A stretch of 64,000 bases of DNA from Pusillimonas sp. MFBS29 (lineage in GTDB: Bacteria > Pseudomonadota > Gammaproteobacteria > Burkholderiales > Burkholderiaceae_B): NCBI RefSeq assembly GCF_020687695.1, contig NZ_JAJEWL010000003.1, positions 248,001 through 312,000 on the forward strand, read 5' to 3'. A model generated the notes under the pieces. That model made no database searches. It was not told the origin of the DNA and worked only from the letters and a program-made list of their open reading frames with translations. Each line of letters opens with the position of its first letter. Within the stretch, counting starts at the first letter, position 1. Positions 37,406 to 50,302 of this stretch are shown here, piece after piece. Made by a program: the position numbers and the translations under genes.

Positions 37406-37422
37406 TATGCAATTTTTGCATA
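37406..37422. promoter_or_regulatory. Palindromic operator candidate between cuyA-like operon and LysR gene
   Basis: TATGCAATTTTTGCATA: 7-bp arms with a 3-nt centre, which contains the T-N11-A pattern of LysR-type boxes (T 37408 to A 37420). It sits 17 nt upstream of the LysR start and about 85 nt upstream of the divergent operon, where an autoregulating LysR protein would bind. Confidence 0.6.
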
Positions 37423-37439
37423 GCGAACCGGGAGTTCAC

Positions 37440-38363
37440 ATGAAGCTGGCCTGGATAGAGGATTTGCTGACTTTGGTTGATGCGGGTACGTTTTCGCGCG
37501 CGGCCGTTTTGCGCAACATTACCCAGCCAGCCTTTTCACGCCGCATTCAATTGCTGGAAGCCTGGCTGGGTGTCGAGCTGATCGACCGGCGCAGCCAGCC
37601 CATGCGCCTGTCTGCCATCGCCGAACGCCATATTCCCGAGTTTCGGGCACTGCAACATGATATGCACCAGCTACGATCCCGCATACGAACCGAGCACCAG
37701 GGCATTGGCCGCATCGAACTGGTTACCCAGCACTCATTGACCATGACGCGGCTGCCAGCATTGCTGCAGCTCATTGCACAAGAGCCCGATGCACAACTGG
37801 AATTCAATGTTCGCTCTGAAAACCGCGACGAATGCGTCACCTTATTCATGCGCAAACAGGCCGATCTGCTGCTGTGCATGGAAGAGCACACCGAACTGTT
37901 GCTGAATCTCATACCCGATGCCAGCCGCCTGTACATGGGCACCGAAACGCTGATTCCGGTCAGTGCCCTGACCAGCGTGCATACGCCCATGCATCACCCC
38001 GATCCCGACAAAACCCTGAAACTGCTGGCCTACCCGCCCGACAGCTTTTTGGGCCGCATCATGTACAAGCATTGCCTGGGTGCACTGCTCCGACACCAGC
38101 CGGCGGAGGTTGTCCACGAATCCGTCTTCCTGGCCGGCATCAAGGAAATGGTAATGGCCGGGTTGGGCATGGCCTGGCTGCCCGAAGGCCTGGTGCAGCG
38201 CGAACTCGACTCCGGCAGCCTTATGGTGGTCGAAGACGACGGCCTGAAATCGGTAACGCTGGAACTGGGTTTGTATCGCAGCGCCTGTCCCACACACCCG
38301 CAAACCGTAGACCGGCTGTGGCATTTGCTGCAGAGGAACAAGGGTGAAAACTTGCGCCTCTGA
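37440..38363 (+). CDS. LysR-type transcriptional regulator
   Basis: A 307-residue regulator. The N-terminal winged helix reads WIEDLLTLVDAGTFSRAA followed by QPAFSRRIQLLEAWLG. The C-terminal co-inducer domain begins near residue 90 (IGRIELVTQHSL). Start ATG 37440 has GGGAG 6 nt upstream; the longer frame from 37407 begins inside the palindrome and is rejected. Divergent from the lyase-transporter-racemase operon, so it is the likely activator responding to the transported compound. Confidence 0.92.
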   Translation: MKLAWIEDLLTLVDAGTFSRAAVLRNITQPAFSRRIQLLEAWLGVELIDRRSQPMRLSAIAERHIPEFRALQHDMHQLRSRIRTEHQGIGRIELVTQHSLTMTRLPALLQLIAQEPDAQLEFNVRSENRDECVTLFMRKQADLLLCMEEHTELLLNLIPDASRLYMGTETLIPVSALTSVHTPMHHPDPDKTLKLLAYPPDSFLGRIMYKHCLGALLRHQPAEVVHESVFLAGIKEMVMAGLGMAWLPEGLVQRELDSGSLMVVEDDGLKSVTLELGLYRSACPTHPQTVDRLWHLLQRNKGENLRL

Positions 38364-38418
38364 AATCAGACTCTGGTCTAATAGAGCCCTGCGTCACAAA
38401 CCCGATGCAATAAGAAAA

Positions 38419-40041
38419 ATGAGCACTTCTCCCTTAGCCCCCTTGCAACACGCCAATTTTCGCGCCTTATGGTTGGCCACCCTGGTGTCCAACCTGGGAG
38501 GCCTGGTTCAGATAGTTGGTGCGGGCTGGATGATGACCAGCATTTCAGCGTCAAACGACATGGTCGCCCTGGTTCAGGCATCGACCACCCTGCCAATCAT
38601 GGTTTTCTCGCTGGCTGCCGGGGCGCTGGCCGACAACTTCAACCGCCGCCACATCATGCTTGTGGCCCAGACACTGATGATGGTGGTGTCAGCCGCACTG
38701 GCCGTCTTTGCCTTCGCCGGCCTGATTACCCCCTGGCTGCTCCTGTGCTTTACCTTTCTTATAGGCTGCGGAACCGCCTTGCACAACCCATCGTGGCAGG
38801 CTTCAATGGGTGACCTGGTTCCCCGCGATGAACTACCCGGCGCCGTTACGCTGAACAGCATGAGCTACAACCTCATGCGCAGCATCGGGCCGGCGGTAGG
38901 CGGCATGATCGTTGCCATGGCAGGCGCAGCCTTCGCCTTTGCCGTAAACGCCGTCAGCTATTTCGCACTCATCAGGGCCCTGAAACGCTGGAAGCCGGAG
39001 CACAAGCCCAGCGCGCTCCCGCGCGAAGGCTTCGGCAGCGCCATGTCGGTAGGATTACGCTACATCGCGATGTCGCCGAATCTGCTCAAGGTCATGTTCC
39101 GCAGCTTTCTGTTCGGGCTGACAGCCGTATCGGTTCTGGCATTGCTGCCCCTGGTCACGCGCGACCTCGTAACCGGCGGGGCTTTTTCCTACGGCATTAT
39201 TCTGGGTTGCTTTGGCGCTGGCGCCATAGGCGGTGCGTTACTCAATGCACGCGTACGTGCCAAATGGGCCAACGAAACCATCGTGCGCGGCACATTCCTG
39301 GTTTTCGCGCTCAGCGTCATTGCCCTGGCATTCAGCCGTCAGCTGTGGATCAGTTGCCTGGCGGTACTGCCAGCGGGTGCCTGCTGGGTCATGACGCTGT
39401 CGCTGTTCAACGTAACGGTACAGCTGTCTACCCCACGCTGGGTAGTCGGACGCGCCCTGGCGCTGTATCAAACAGCCACCTTCGGCGGCATGACTGCCGG
39501 AAGTGCTATCTGGGGTGTCGTGGCCGAGGCGCATGGAACCGACAGCGCACTGATTCTGGCCGGTGCAGTCATGGTCGGCGGTGCGGCAGTAGGGCTGCGC
39601 TATGTACTGCCCGAGTTCAGCAAGCTCAGCCTTGACCCGCTGGACAGGTTCAACGAGCCCGATCTGCAACTGGATTTGCGGCCGCGCAGCGGCCCCATCA
39701 TGATTATGGTGGACTACGAAATTGCCCAGCAGGACGTAACCGCATTCCTGGCCCTGATGGCGCAGCGCAGGCGCATACGCCTGCGCGACGGCGCGCGGCA
39801 GTGGTCATTGCTGCGCGACCTGGAAAATCCGAGAATCTGGTCGGAAAGCTATCATGTGCCGACCTGGGTGGAATACGTGCGCCATCATCAGCGGCGCACC
39901 CAGGCTGACGGCGAGGTTTTCGACCAGCTGCTGGCCCTGCATCGTGGCGAAAGGCCTCCCCATGTACACCGCATGATAGAACGCCAGACCGTGCCGGTAC
40001 GCGACGACACCCCCCTGAAAACGCATACGGAAATTCCGTAA
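38419..40041 (+). CDS. MFS_3 family exporter with C-terminal alpha/beta domain
   Basis: A 540-residue membrane protein. Residues 1 to about 415 are an MFS permease of the PF05977 type (ALWLATLVSNLGGLVQ, HNPSWQASMGDLVPRDEL). After a linker comes a soluble domain from about residue 435 (MIMVDYEIAQQDVTAFLALM to HHQRRTQADGEVFDQLLALH). It looks like the dimeric alpha/beta-barrel often fused in this family. ATG 38419 is chosen over in-frame codons inside LysR. Substrate unknown; relatives include siderophore exporters. Confidence 0.85.
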   Translation: MSTSPLAPLQHANFRALWLATLVSNLGGLVQIVGAGWMMTSISASNDMVALVQASTTLPIMVFSLAAGALADNFNRRHIMLVAQTLMMVVSAALAVFAFAGLITPWLLLCFTFLIGCGTALHNPSWQASMGDLVPRDELPGAVTLNSMSYNLMRSIGPAVGGMIVAMAGAAFAFAVNAVSYFALIRALKRWKPEHKPSALPREGFGSAMSVGLRYIAMSPNLLKVMFRSFLFGLTAVSVLALLPLVTRDLVTGGAFSYGIILGCFGAGAIGGALLNARVRAKWANETIVRGTFLVFALSVIALAFSRQLWISCLAVLPAGACWVMTLSLFNVTVQLSTPRWVVGRALALYQTATFGGMTAGSAIWGVVAEAHGTDSALILAGAVMVGGAAVGLRYVLPEFSKLSLDPLDRFNEPDLQLDLRPRSGPIMIMVDYEIAQQDVTAFLALMAQRRRIRLRDGARQWSLLRDLENPRIWSESYHVPTWVEYVRHHQRRTQADGEVFDQLLALHRGERPPHVHRMIERQTVPVRDDTPLKTHTEIP

Positions 40042-40050
40042 GCAGCGATC

Positions 40051-40536
40051 TTAGAACGGAATATCGTCGTCCATATCGGCCAGATTGGCCGCAGGCGATG
40101 CCTGGGGTGCTGCCGGGCGCGGCTGGGCCGGGCGCTGGCTGCGTTGCTGGGCCGGTGCCTGGTTGTATTCGTTACCGCCACCCATGCCGGCGTCGGAATC
40201 GCGACCACCCAGCATTTGCATCTGGTCGGCAACAATATCGGTGCTGTAGCGATCGGCACCGGTGTCTTTGTCTTGCCATTTGCGGGTTTTCAGGCGGCCT
40301 TCAACGTAGACCGAGCGGCCTTTCTTCAGGTATTCGCCGGCAATTTCGGCCAGACGGTTGTAGAAAACCACGCGATGCCATTCGGTTTCTTCGCGTTTTT
40401 CACCCGTGGCCTTGTCTTTCCAGGTGCTGGTCGTGGCAATCGACACATTGCAAATGGCTGCGCCATCGGGGCTGTAGCGCACTTCTGGGTCTCTTCCCAG
40501 ATTGCCGACGAGAATAACTTTGTTGACTGAGGCCAT
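40051..40536 (-). CDS. ssb: Single-stranded DNA-binding protein
   Basis: Coats single-stranded DNA in replication and repair. The 161-residue protein has an OB fold ([40 protein letters not shown]), a Gln/Pro/Ala-rich linker and the conserved acidic tip DDDIPF that docks partner proteins. I looked for a LexA box upstream and saw none. Converges with the MFS_3 exporter, 9 nt apart. Confidence 0.97.
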   Translation of the reverse strand: MASVNKVILVGNLGRDPEVRYSPDGAAICNVSIATTSTWKDKATGEKREETEWHRVVFYNRLAEIAGEYLKKGRSVYVEGRLKTRKWQDKDTGADRYSTDIVADQMQMLGGRDSDAGMGGGNEYNQAPAQQRSQRPAQPRPAAPQASPAANLADMDDDIPF

Positions 40537-40690
40537 GACAATACCTTTAACTTGAAAATTTACATTAGCGTCATTATCGACGATTAATTCCGGCGCTGCT
40601 ACCGAACACCGTAGAAGCGCGAAGACACGAAAGTGCCCATTCAGTCGCCGGACCGGACGGGCTCCATGGGCAATCAGTTGCAGCCGAAGC

Positions 40691-41899
40691 TCAGGTCTGG
40701 TCCTTGAAACCCCGTGCTGTCAGGAACCACACAAAGGCTAGGGCCGAGGCCAGCAGAAATACGGCAGAGGGTCGCTCCATGGCGGCCAGTATGCCCCCCA
40801 TAACGCCTCCCAGGAACACGCCAAGCGACTGCGCCGTGTTGTAAAAGCCCAGCGCCAGCCCTTTGAATTCCGGGGGCGCCACCCGCGAAACCAGTGATGG
40901 CTGCAAGGCTTCAAGAATATTGAAAGAGATGAAGAATCCCACCAGCATCGCAACCGTGGCAAAGAAGCTGCTGCTGGCCAGCGGCATCAGCGCCAGGACA
41001 ACCACCAGACCTGCCACAGCCGCCTCGAGCGCCACCTTGTGCACGCGCCGCGTTTCCGTGTAGAACACGGCCGGCACCATCAGCACGAAGGACAGCAGGA
41101 TAACAGGCAGATAGACTTCCCAAAGATTGGCCGAATCGTATTGCCCCAACCTGGCCAGCAAACCGGGCATAACGATGAACAGAGCCATCAGAATGAAATG
41201 CAGGCAGAAGACACCGAAATTCAGACGCAACAAATCGATGTGCCCCAGTACATCGCGCGGTCGGGCCTGGACGATGGGCACCTTGGCCTGTGGCACGGAA
41301 GGCACGACGAAGCAGGCGATCAACAGGCAGACGAATCCCAGCAGGCTGATGGCCCAGAACAGGCCAGACAACCCGAACTCGCCCACCAGCACGGGCGAAA
41401 GCACCAGCGACACGGCAAACGATATGCCGATGGAGCCGCCGACCATGGCCATGGCACGCGTGCGTACCTCGGGACGGGTGGCATCAGCCACCCAGGCCGT
41501 AATGGCCGCCGACACGGCACCCAGACCCTGGATAACACGACCTGCGATGACCCAGTTAACGTTCTCGGCCAGGGCACAAATCACCCCGCCCACGATGAAC
41601 AGCAGCATGCCAAAAACAATGATGGGACGGCGCCCCCAGCGATCGGAAGCCATACCCAACGGAATCTGCATGAACGCCTGGGTCAGGCCATAGGCACCCA
41701 GTGCAAGCCCGACGCGTGCAGCATCATTGCCACCGGGCAGTGTCTGGGCGGCGACGGCAAAAACGGGGGTCAGCAGGAACAGGCCCAGCATGCGCGAGGC
41801 GAAAAGCAGCGCCAGGGTAACGCTGGCACGCCTTTCTATGGCGGTCAGCTTTAACTTGGCTCTGGTCGATGGACCTGGACGTGCTGCAGGAGTACTCAT
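40691..41899 (-). CDS. MFS transporter (DHA1-like)
   Basis: A 402-residue permease with twelve helices. Motif A is visible as [17 protein letters not shown] after helix 2, and the first part has [16 protein letters not shown]. The neighbourhood ssb-MFS-uvrA is familiar from Alcaligenaceae. Substrate unknown. It is transcribed divergently from uvrA with a 159-nt gap that holds the palindrome at 42017-42031. Confidence 0.85.
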   Translation of the reverse strand: MSTPAARPGPSTRAKLKLTAIERRASVTLALLFASRMLGLFLLTPVFAVAAQTLPGGNDAARVGLALGAYGLTQAFMQIPLGMASDRWGRRPIIVFGMLLFIVGGVICALAENVNWVIAGRVIQGLGAVSAAITAWVADATRPEVRTRAMAMVGGSIGISFAVSLVLSPVLVGEFGLSGLFWAISLLGFVCLLIACFVVPSVPQAKVPIVQARPRDVLGHIDLLRLNFGVFCLHFILMALFIVMPGLLARLGQYDSANLWEVYLPVILLSFVLMVPAVFYTETRRVHKVALEAAVAGLVVVLALMPLASSSFFATVAMLVGFFISFNILEALQPSLVSRVAPPEFKGLALGFYNTAQSLGVFLGGVMGGILAAMERPSAVFLLASALAFVWFLTARGFKDQT

Positions 41900-42016
41900 A
41901 AAAACTCGGTCGGTTAAAAGGCCCTTGCGGGTTCCCCCTAGCGGGTTCCGTATTATCGCAAGTTGCGGATAATCGGTCAGCGCATGGAAACGGGCTGCGC
42001 GTTATAGTAGCAAGTT

Positions 42017-42031
42017 GGCCTTTGAAAGGCC
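42017..42031. promoter_or_regulatory. Perfect palindrome upstream of uvrA
   Basis: GGCCTTT-G-AAAGGCC, 28 nt before the uvrA start codon. A second imperfect repeat, ATTATC...GATAAT, lies at about 41952-41972. Either could be an operator or leader hairpin. No LexA-type CTGT-N8-ACAG site is seen in this gap. Confidence 0.4.
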
Positions 42032-42058
42032 CAGGAAAACTCACAGTCGACACAAGCT

Positions 42059-44905
<2,847 letters not shown>

Positions 44906-44909
44906 GAGG

Positions 44910-44928
44910 GCCCCTGGGGTGGGGCTGC
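44910..44928. terminator. Weak hairpin between uvrA and dgt
   Basis: GCCCC (44910-44914) can pair with GGGGC (44921-44925) over TGGGGT in the 24-nt gap between the convergent genes, with only a short T-rich tail. Confidence 0.35.
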
Positions 44929-44929
44929 T

Positions 44930-46057
44930 TTAATCCATGCGGAACAGCAGGCCATGCTCGCGGATGGCGTAGCGGTCGGTCATGCCTGCGATATAGTCTG
45001 AAATGGCGCGGGCCTGCTCCACATCATCGTCACGCCTGTGTGCCTTGGCCAGCAGCCGTGGATCGCGCAGGAACGCCAGAAACAGATCCCGCACTATGGT
45101 GCGTGCTTTCGATGTCATGCGCATGACCTGGTAATGACGGTACAGGTTTTCAAGCAGAAAGCTTTTAAGCTCATTGGCCTGGCTGCGCATCGATGGCGAG
45201 AACGCGGCCAGTGGCGGGCAGGCCCGCACTTCATCTACGCCGGCCGGCTGATGATGCCGGATATTGGCCTGCGTCGTTTCGGTCAGATCGACCACCAGGG
45301 TATTGATCATGGTGCGTATGATTTCAGCAACCAGCCGCTTGTTCTCGATACCGGGGTACTTGCGCTTGACCTGGGCATGGTGCGTGGCAAAGATTTCCAG
45401 CTCCTGAAGCTGCCCTATGCTGATCAGCCCGGAACGCAAACCGTCGTCAATGTCATGATTGTTGTATGCGATTTCATCGGCCAGGTTGGCAATTTGCGCC
45501 TCGAGTGAAGGCTGCGTGCGGGCCAGGAAGCGTTCCCCCACTTCGCCCAGCAAGCGCGCATGCCGGACCGAGCAATGTTTGAGTATGCCTTCACGGCTCT
45601 CGAAGCACAGGTTCAGGCCGTTAAATCCGGCATAACGCTCTTCCAGCTCGTCAACGACACGCAAACTCTGCAGATTGTGTTCGAAGCCGCCTGCATCGGG
45701 TGCAAACTCGCGCATGCAGGCATTGAGCTCATCCTGGCCGGCGTGACCAAACGGCGTATGGCCCAGATCATGCGCCAGTGAAATAGCCTCGGTCAGATCT
45801 TCGTGCAGGCGCAGGTTGCGCGCCAGCGTTCGGGCAATCTGCGCAACTTCTATGCTGTGCGTCAGCCGCGTGCGGAACAGATCACCCTCGTGATTCACAA
45901 AAACCTGTGTCTTGTACTCAAGCAGCCTGAAGGCATTGCAATGGATGATGCGATCACGATCGCGCTGAAACGCATTGCGCCCTACAGGCGGCGCCTCGGG
46001 ATGCCGGCGCCCCCGTGTGCGCTCAGGGTCACAGGCATAAGGCGCAAGCTGAACCAT
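44930..46057 (-). CDS. dgt: Deoxyguanosinetriphosphate triphosphohydrolase-like protein
   Basis: HD-domain hydrolase that removes tripolyphosphate from dNTPs, 375 residues. HD motifs are [10 protein letters not shown] and [13 protein letters not shown], with later [11 protein letters not shown]. It starts at ATG 46057, 8 nt after aroB, with AAGGA overlapping the aroB stop; the longer upstream frame reads inside aroB. The clustering with aroK-aroB is common in beta- and gammaproteobacteria. Which dNTPs it acts on is not known. Confidence 0.92.
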   Translation of the reverse strand: MVQLAPYACDPERTRGRRHPEAPPVGRNAFQRDRDRIIHCNAFRLLEYKTQVFVNHEGDLFRTRLTHSIEVAQIARTLARNLRLHEDLTEAISLAHDLGHTPFGHAGQDELNACMREFAPDAGGFEHNLQSLRVVDELEERYAGFNGLNLCFESREGILKHCSVRHARLLGEVGERFLARTQPSLEAQIANLADEIAYNNHDIDDGLRSGLISIGQLQELEIFATHHAQVKRKYPGIENKRLVAEIIRTMINTLVVDLTETTQANIRHHQPAGVDEVRACPPLAAFSPSMRSQANELKSFLLENLYRHYQVMRMTSKARTIVRDLFLAFLRDPRLLAKAHRRDDDVEQARAISDYIAGMTDRYAIREHGLLFRMD

Positions 46058-46065
46058 TGCTGTCC

Positions 46066-47154
46066 TTACACCTGCGCCGGAACCGCGGTTTTTTCCAGAA
46101 CCTGTTGCAGCGCCTGAGCCGGCACGCCCTCGCACAGGGCCTTGCCTATGGCTGACAACAGGACAAAGCGCAGCTGGCCGCCCTCGGTTTTCTTGTCGAC
46201 CTGCATGTGGCTCAACCACTGTTCCTCACCCAGGTCGGGTGCCTGTACGGGACAGCCTATGGCCCGCACCAAAGCCCGTACACGCGCAACATCTTCAATC
46301 GGGAAATCATGCGTGAGCACTGAAAGCTCGGCCGCCTGCACCATGCCGCAGCCAACGGCCTCGCCGTGCAGCCAGGCTCCATAGCCCAGGCCGGACTCAA
46401 TGGCATGACCGAATGTATGACCCAGATTCAGAATGGCCCGCAAGCCCGATTCGCGCTCATCTTGCGACACGACATAAGCCTTGAGCTCGCATGAACGCTG
46501 GATGGCATAGGTAATGGCCTGGCGATCAAGCGCACGCAAGGCTTGCACATTCTGCTCGCACCAGACAAAAAAATCGGCATCGATGATCAGGCCATACTTG
46601 ATGACTTCCGCCAGGCCCGCCGAGACTTCGCGTTCGGGCAACGTGGACAGCACGTCAATGTCGATCTCGACAGCGATAGGCTGGTAAAACGCACCGACCA
46701 TATTCTTGCCCAGCGGATGATTGATGGCAGTTTTGCCACCTACCGATGAATCAACCTGGGCCAGCAAGGTTGTCGGTACTTGTACGAAACGGATACCACG
46801 CATGTAGCTAGCCGCGGCAAAACCGACCATATCACCGATGACGCCACCACCCAATGCGACCAATACGGCCTTGCGATCGAGGCGATTTTGTAACAAGCCG
46901 TCGAAGATCAGATTCAAGGTCTGCCAGTCTTTATAGGCTTCACCGTCGGGGAGCTCGATATAGACGACGCGTTTTCCGGTTGCCGCCAGCGCTTTTTCGG
47001 CACGCTCACGATAATGCGGGGCGACCGTACCATTACTGACCAGCGCAATCGCGGTAGCATCAGCGGGGATGACCTGCCCCAGGCTGTCGAGGCGACCGGC
47101 CCCGATATGAATGGGGTAATCTCCCCCGGGTGTCGTAACCTGCACAGTCGTCAT
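46066..47154 (-). CDS. aroB: 3-dehydroquinate synthase
   Basis: Second step of the shikimate pathway, DAHP to 3-dehydroquinate, with NAD+ and a divalent metal. The 362 residues include [14 protein letters not shown], the lysine in [21 protein letters not shown], and metal-binding His in [11 protein letters not shown] and the WLHGEAV segment. Its ATG overlaps the aroK stop (ATGA), so translation is coupled. Confidence 0.98.
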   Translation of the reverse strand: MTTVQVTTPGGDYPIHIGAGRLDSLGQVIPADATAIALVSNGTVAPHYRERAEKALAATGKRVVYIELPDGEAYKDWQTLNLIFDGLLQNRLDRKAVLVALGGGVIGDMVGFAAASYMRGIRFVQVPTTLLAQVDSSVGGKTAINHPLGKNMVGAFYQPIAVEIDIDVLSTLPEREVSAGLAEVIKYGLIIDADFFVWCEQNVQALRALDRQAITYAIQRSCELKAYVVSQDERESGLRAILNLGHTFGHAIESGLGYGAWLHGEAVGCGMVQAAELSVLTHDFPIEDVARVRALVRAIGCPVQAPDLGEEQWLSHMQVDKKTEGGQLRFVLLSAIGKALCEGVPAQALQQVLEKTAVPAQV

Positions 47155-47747
47155 GATTGCACCTTGTATTGTTGCAGCCTGGAAACAAGCACGCGCACAA
47201 TCTGGGTAGCCGGCGCGCTGCCTGTTTCAAGAATCAAGTCGGCCAGGCTTTCGTATATGGGTTCGCGCTGTTCCAGCAACTCACGGATACGGCCCTGCGG
47301 ATCGGCTGTTTGCAGCAGGGGGCGGTTGCGATCCCGCGCCACGCGGCGAAACAGCTCTTCAGCCGTTGCACGCAAGTATACGACCACGCCGCGCTCTTTA
47401 AGATAACGCTGGTTTTCGTCTGCCAGCACTGCGCCGCCTCCGGTGGCCAGTACGATGCCAGGCCGTTGCGTACACTCATCCAGGGCTAATGATTCACGTT
47501 TACGGAACCCTTCCTCGCCTTCTATGTCGAAGATCAATGCTACCCTGACCCCACAACGTGCCTCAAGCTCGTGATCAAGGTCGAGAAATTCTCGCCCTGT
47601 TGCACGGGCCAGGTGACGACCTATGGTCGTCTTGCCCGCCCCCATCATGCCGATCAGGAAAACCGGCGTGTCATATGGCAACACTCTGGCATTTGATTGC
47701 TCTTTATTAAATGGCGGGTCCGGCTCGAAAGGTAAAGAATCATTCAT
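47151..47747 (-). CDS. aroK: Shikimate kinase
   Basis: Phosphorylates shikimate; fifth step of the pathway. The 198-residue P-loop kinase has Walker A GMMGAGKTTIG, DLDHELEARCG with the shikimate-binding Asp, and ATGGGAVL. Start ATG 47747 (MNDSLPFEPDPPFNKEQ) gives a normal length with a short N-terminal extension; a longer frame runs back into the mrcA promoter and coding region. Divergent from mrcA. Confidence 0.96.
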   Translation of the reverse strand: MNDSLPFEPDPPFNKEQSNARVLPYDTPVFLIGMMGAGKTTIGRHLARATGREFLDLDHELEARCGVRVALIFDIEGEEGFRKRESLALDECTQRPGIVLATGGGAVLADENQRYLKERGVVVYLRATAEELFRRVARDRNRPLLQTADPQGRIRELLEQREPIYESLADLILETGSAPATQIVRVLVSRLQQYKVQS

Positions 47748-47862
47748 TTGTGTATTATCCCACTTGCAACTCGAGCATACACCGCTACACTGCATTACAC
47801 GGTTACATAAACCTGATGCGCAAATCATAGTCTGATCACGCTTAGACTTAAAATCGCCCCTA

Positions 47863-50292
47863 ATGAGTTCCTCTACCAATTCCTCAAAAAACAATTCCAG
47901 TGCGCCAGGCTCCTGGATAGGTCGCTTTATCCTGAAAGCCGGCATCTTCGTTGCCGGCCTGGGTCTGTGCGGCGCGCTGCTCGGTTCGCTGGCGCTTGCC
48001 CTGGCCTGGCCCAACCTGCCGGACCTGAGCGCGATGATCGACTATCGTCCGCGCGTTCCCTTGCGTATTTACACATCAGATAAGGTCCTGATCGGCGAAT
48101 TTGGCGAAGAGCGACGCAACGTGCTGCGTTTTCATGAAATCCCCGATGTCATGAAGTCGGCCATTTTATCAGCCGAAGACGACCGTTTTTATCAGCATGG
48201 CGGGATAGACTGGGCAGGGGTTGCCCGGGCTGTGTTGGCCAACCTGGCCAATATGTCCAAGACGCAGGGCGCCAGCACTATTACCATGCAGGTAGCGCGT
48301 AATTTCTACCTGTCGTCCGAGAAAACCTATACCCGCAAGTTCTACGAACTGCTGCTTACCTTCAAGATCGAAGCCACCCTGACCAAAGACCAGATCCTGG
48401 ACCTGTACATGAACCAGATCTTCCTGGGTCATCGGGCCTACGGGTTTGCTGCGGCCTCACGCACTTATTTCGGCAAGCAACTGGGCGACATCACGCCAGC
48501 CGAAGCCGCCATGCTGGCAGGCATTCCCAAGGCACCGTCGCGCTTCAATCCCATTGCCAACTTCGAGCGCGCCAAAACACGCCAGCTATATGTGCTGGGC
48601 CGCATGCATAGTCTGGGTTATCTGAACGACGCCGAATACGAGCAAGCCAAAGCACAGGAAATCGTCCTGAAATCAGCCCCGGGTACACCTTCGGGCGGCT
48701 ATGCCATCCACGGTGAATACGTCGCCGAACTGGCACGGCAACTTCTGTACAGTGTCTATCAAGACAACATTTATTCGCGCGGCTTCAACATCTACACCAC
48801 CGTCCACTCCAAAGACCAGGAAGCTGCATACCAGGCGGTACGCAGCGGTATTCTCGATTACACGCGGCGGGCGCGCTATCCCGGGCCCGAAGAAACCCTG
48901 GCACTGCCCGAGGGCATAGAAAACAACCCGGCCCAGCTCGACACCTTGCTCGATGACTTGCAGGAAAAATACCCCGATGAAGGCGACTTGCTCACGGGCG
49001 TAGTGCTCTCGGCCAGCCCAAGCAAAATAACAGTTGCCCGTTCATCCACGGAAATCATCGACGTCACCGACAAGAACGCACTGAAAATTGTCGCCCGCGG
49101 TCTGGTCAAAGGCGCCAAGGACGACGTGCGCATTTCGCGCGGATCCGTGGTTTACCTGCACCAATATAACGATCACTGGGAAGTCATCAACATGCCTGAG
49201 GTTCAGGCGGCATTTGTTTCGTTGCGTCCCCAGGACGGCGCGATCAAGGCCCTGGTCGGAGGCTTTGATTTTGAAGAAGGCAAGTTCAACCGTGTTACCC
49301 AGGCATGGCGTCAACCGGGTTCGGCCTTCAAGCCCTTCATTTATGCATCAGCCCTCGAGCGTGGCCTGACACCGGCCACGCAGATATCCGATGAGCCTTT
49401 CGTGCTGACTGCAGCCCAAACGGGCTCCAAGGCCTGGACGCCGAAAAACTACGGCAGCAAGTACGAGCCCATGCTGACGCTGCGCCAGGGGCTGTACAAG
49501 TCCAAGAACATGGTCTCCATCCGCATCATGCAGGCGGTGGGGCCAAAATATGTGCAAGATTATGTCACCCGCTTCGGTTTTGATCGTGAGCGTCAGCCCG
49601 CCGTACTGCCGCTCGCCCTTGGCGCAGGCAGCGTCACACCGCTGCAGCTGGCGGGTGCCTACGCCGTATTTGCCAACGGCGGCTATCGCGTACCGCCGTA
49701 CCTGATCGACCACGTGACCGACAGCACCGGCAAAGTCATCATGCAGTCCAAACCCGTCATTGCAGGTGACGCTGCCGCCAGGGCCATCGACCCACGCACC
49801 GTGTACGTTATGAATGACCTGATGCGCGGTGTGGCCACATCTGGTACAGGCGCCCGCGTCCATCGCGAACTCAAGCGCAACGACATCGGTGGTAAAACCG
49901 GAACAACCAATGATTCGCACGACGCCTGGTTTGCCGGGTTCACGCCCAAGCTTGTGGGTGTGGTCTGGATGGGCTACGACCGCCCACGCTCGCTGGGCTC
50001 CAGCGAAACCGGGGGCGGCGCATCGCTGCCCATCTGGCTCGACTACATGCGCGCAGCCCTGAAAGATCAGCCCCAGACCCCGCCTGGTCCTCTGCCCAAC
50101 GGCCTGAGCAAGATTGACGGCGAGTTCTACTTCGACGAGTTCCCGCCCGGCCAGGCCATCGCACGCGTCGGCCTGCCATCGCCCCAGGACGTTCCCGTCG
50201 ACGGCGGCGGTCTCGACAGCATAGGCGACTTGCTCAATCAGCTGACCGGCGGCGGAGCGCAACGCGAGCAGCCGCCTAACATCCCGTTTTAA
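47863..50292 (+). CDS. mrcA: Penicillin-binding protein 1A
   Basis: Bifunctional peptidoglycan polymerase and crosslinker, 809 residues. An N-terminal membrane anchor (about 22-48) is followed by a GT51 glycosyltransferase with the catalytic Glu in SAEDDRFYQHGG and GASTITMQVARN. The transpeptidase has S487 in GSAFKPF (SxxK), the SKN motif in KSKNMVS and KTGTT at 678-682. It lies next to aroK as in many betaproteobacteria, but without the pilMNOPQ genes often found between them. Confidence 0.97.
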   Translation: MSSSTNSSKNNSSAPGSWIGRFILKAGIFVAGLGLCGALLGSLALALAWPNLPDLSAMIDYRPRVPLRIYTSDKVLIGEFGEERRNVLRFHEIPDVMKSAILSAEDDRFYQHGGIDWAGVARAVLANLANMSKTQGASTITMQVARNFYLSSEKTYTRKFYELLLTFKIEATLTKDQILDLYMNQIFLGHRAYGFAAASRTYFGKQLGDITPAEAAMLAGIPKAPSRFNPIANFERAKTRQLYVLGRMHSLGYLNDAEYEQAKAQEIVLKSAPGTPSGGYAIHGEYVAELARQLLYSVYQDNIYSRGFNIYTTVHSKDQEAAYQAVRSGILDYTRRARYPGPEETLALPEGIENNPAQLDTLLDDLQEKYPDEGDLLTGVVLSASPSKITVARSSTEIIDVTDKNALKIVARGLVKGAKDDVRISRGSVVYLHQYNDHWEVINMPEVQAAFVSLRPQDGAIKALVGGFDFEEGKFNRVTQAWRQPGSAFKPFIYASALERGLTPATQISDEPFVLTAAQTGSKAWTPKNYGSKYEPMLTLRQGLYKSKNMVSIRIMQAVGPKYVQDYVTRFGFDRERQPAVLPLALGAGSVTPLQLAGAYAVFANGGYRVPPYLIDHVTDSTGKVIMQSKPVIAGDAAARAIDPRTVYVMNDLMRGVATSGTGARVHRELKRNDIGGKTGTTNDSHDAWFAGFTPKLVGVVWMGYDRPRSLGSSETGGGASLPIWLDYMRAALKDQPQTPPGPLPNGLSKIDGEFYFDEFPPGQAIARVGLPSPQDVPVDGGGLDSIGDLLNQLTGGGAQREQPPNIPF

Positions 50293-50302
50293 TTGGACCT
50301 AT

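Noticed and set aside
37407-37439. LysR regulator starting at 37407
   Set aside because: The frame would begin inside the palindromic operator; ATG 37440 has GGGAG at normal spacing.
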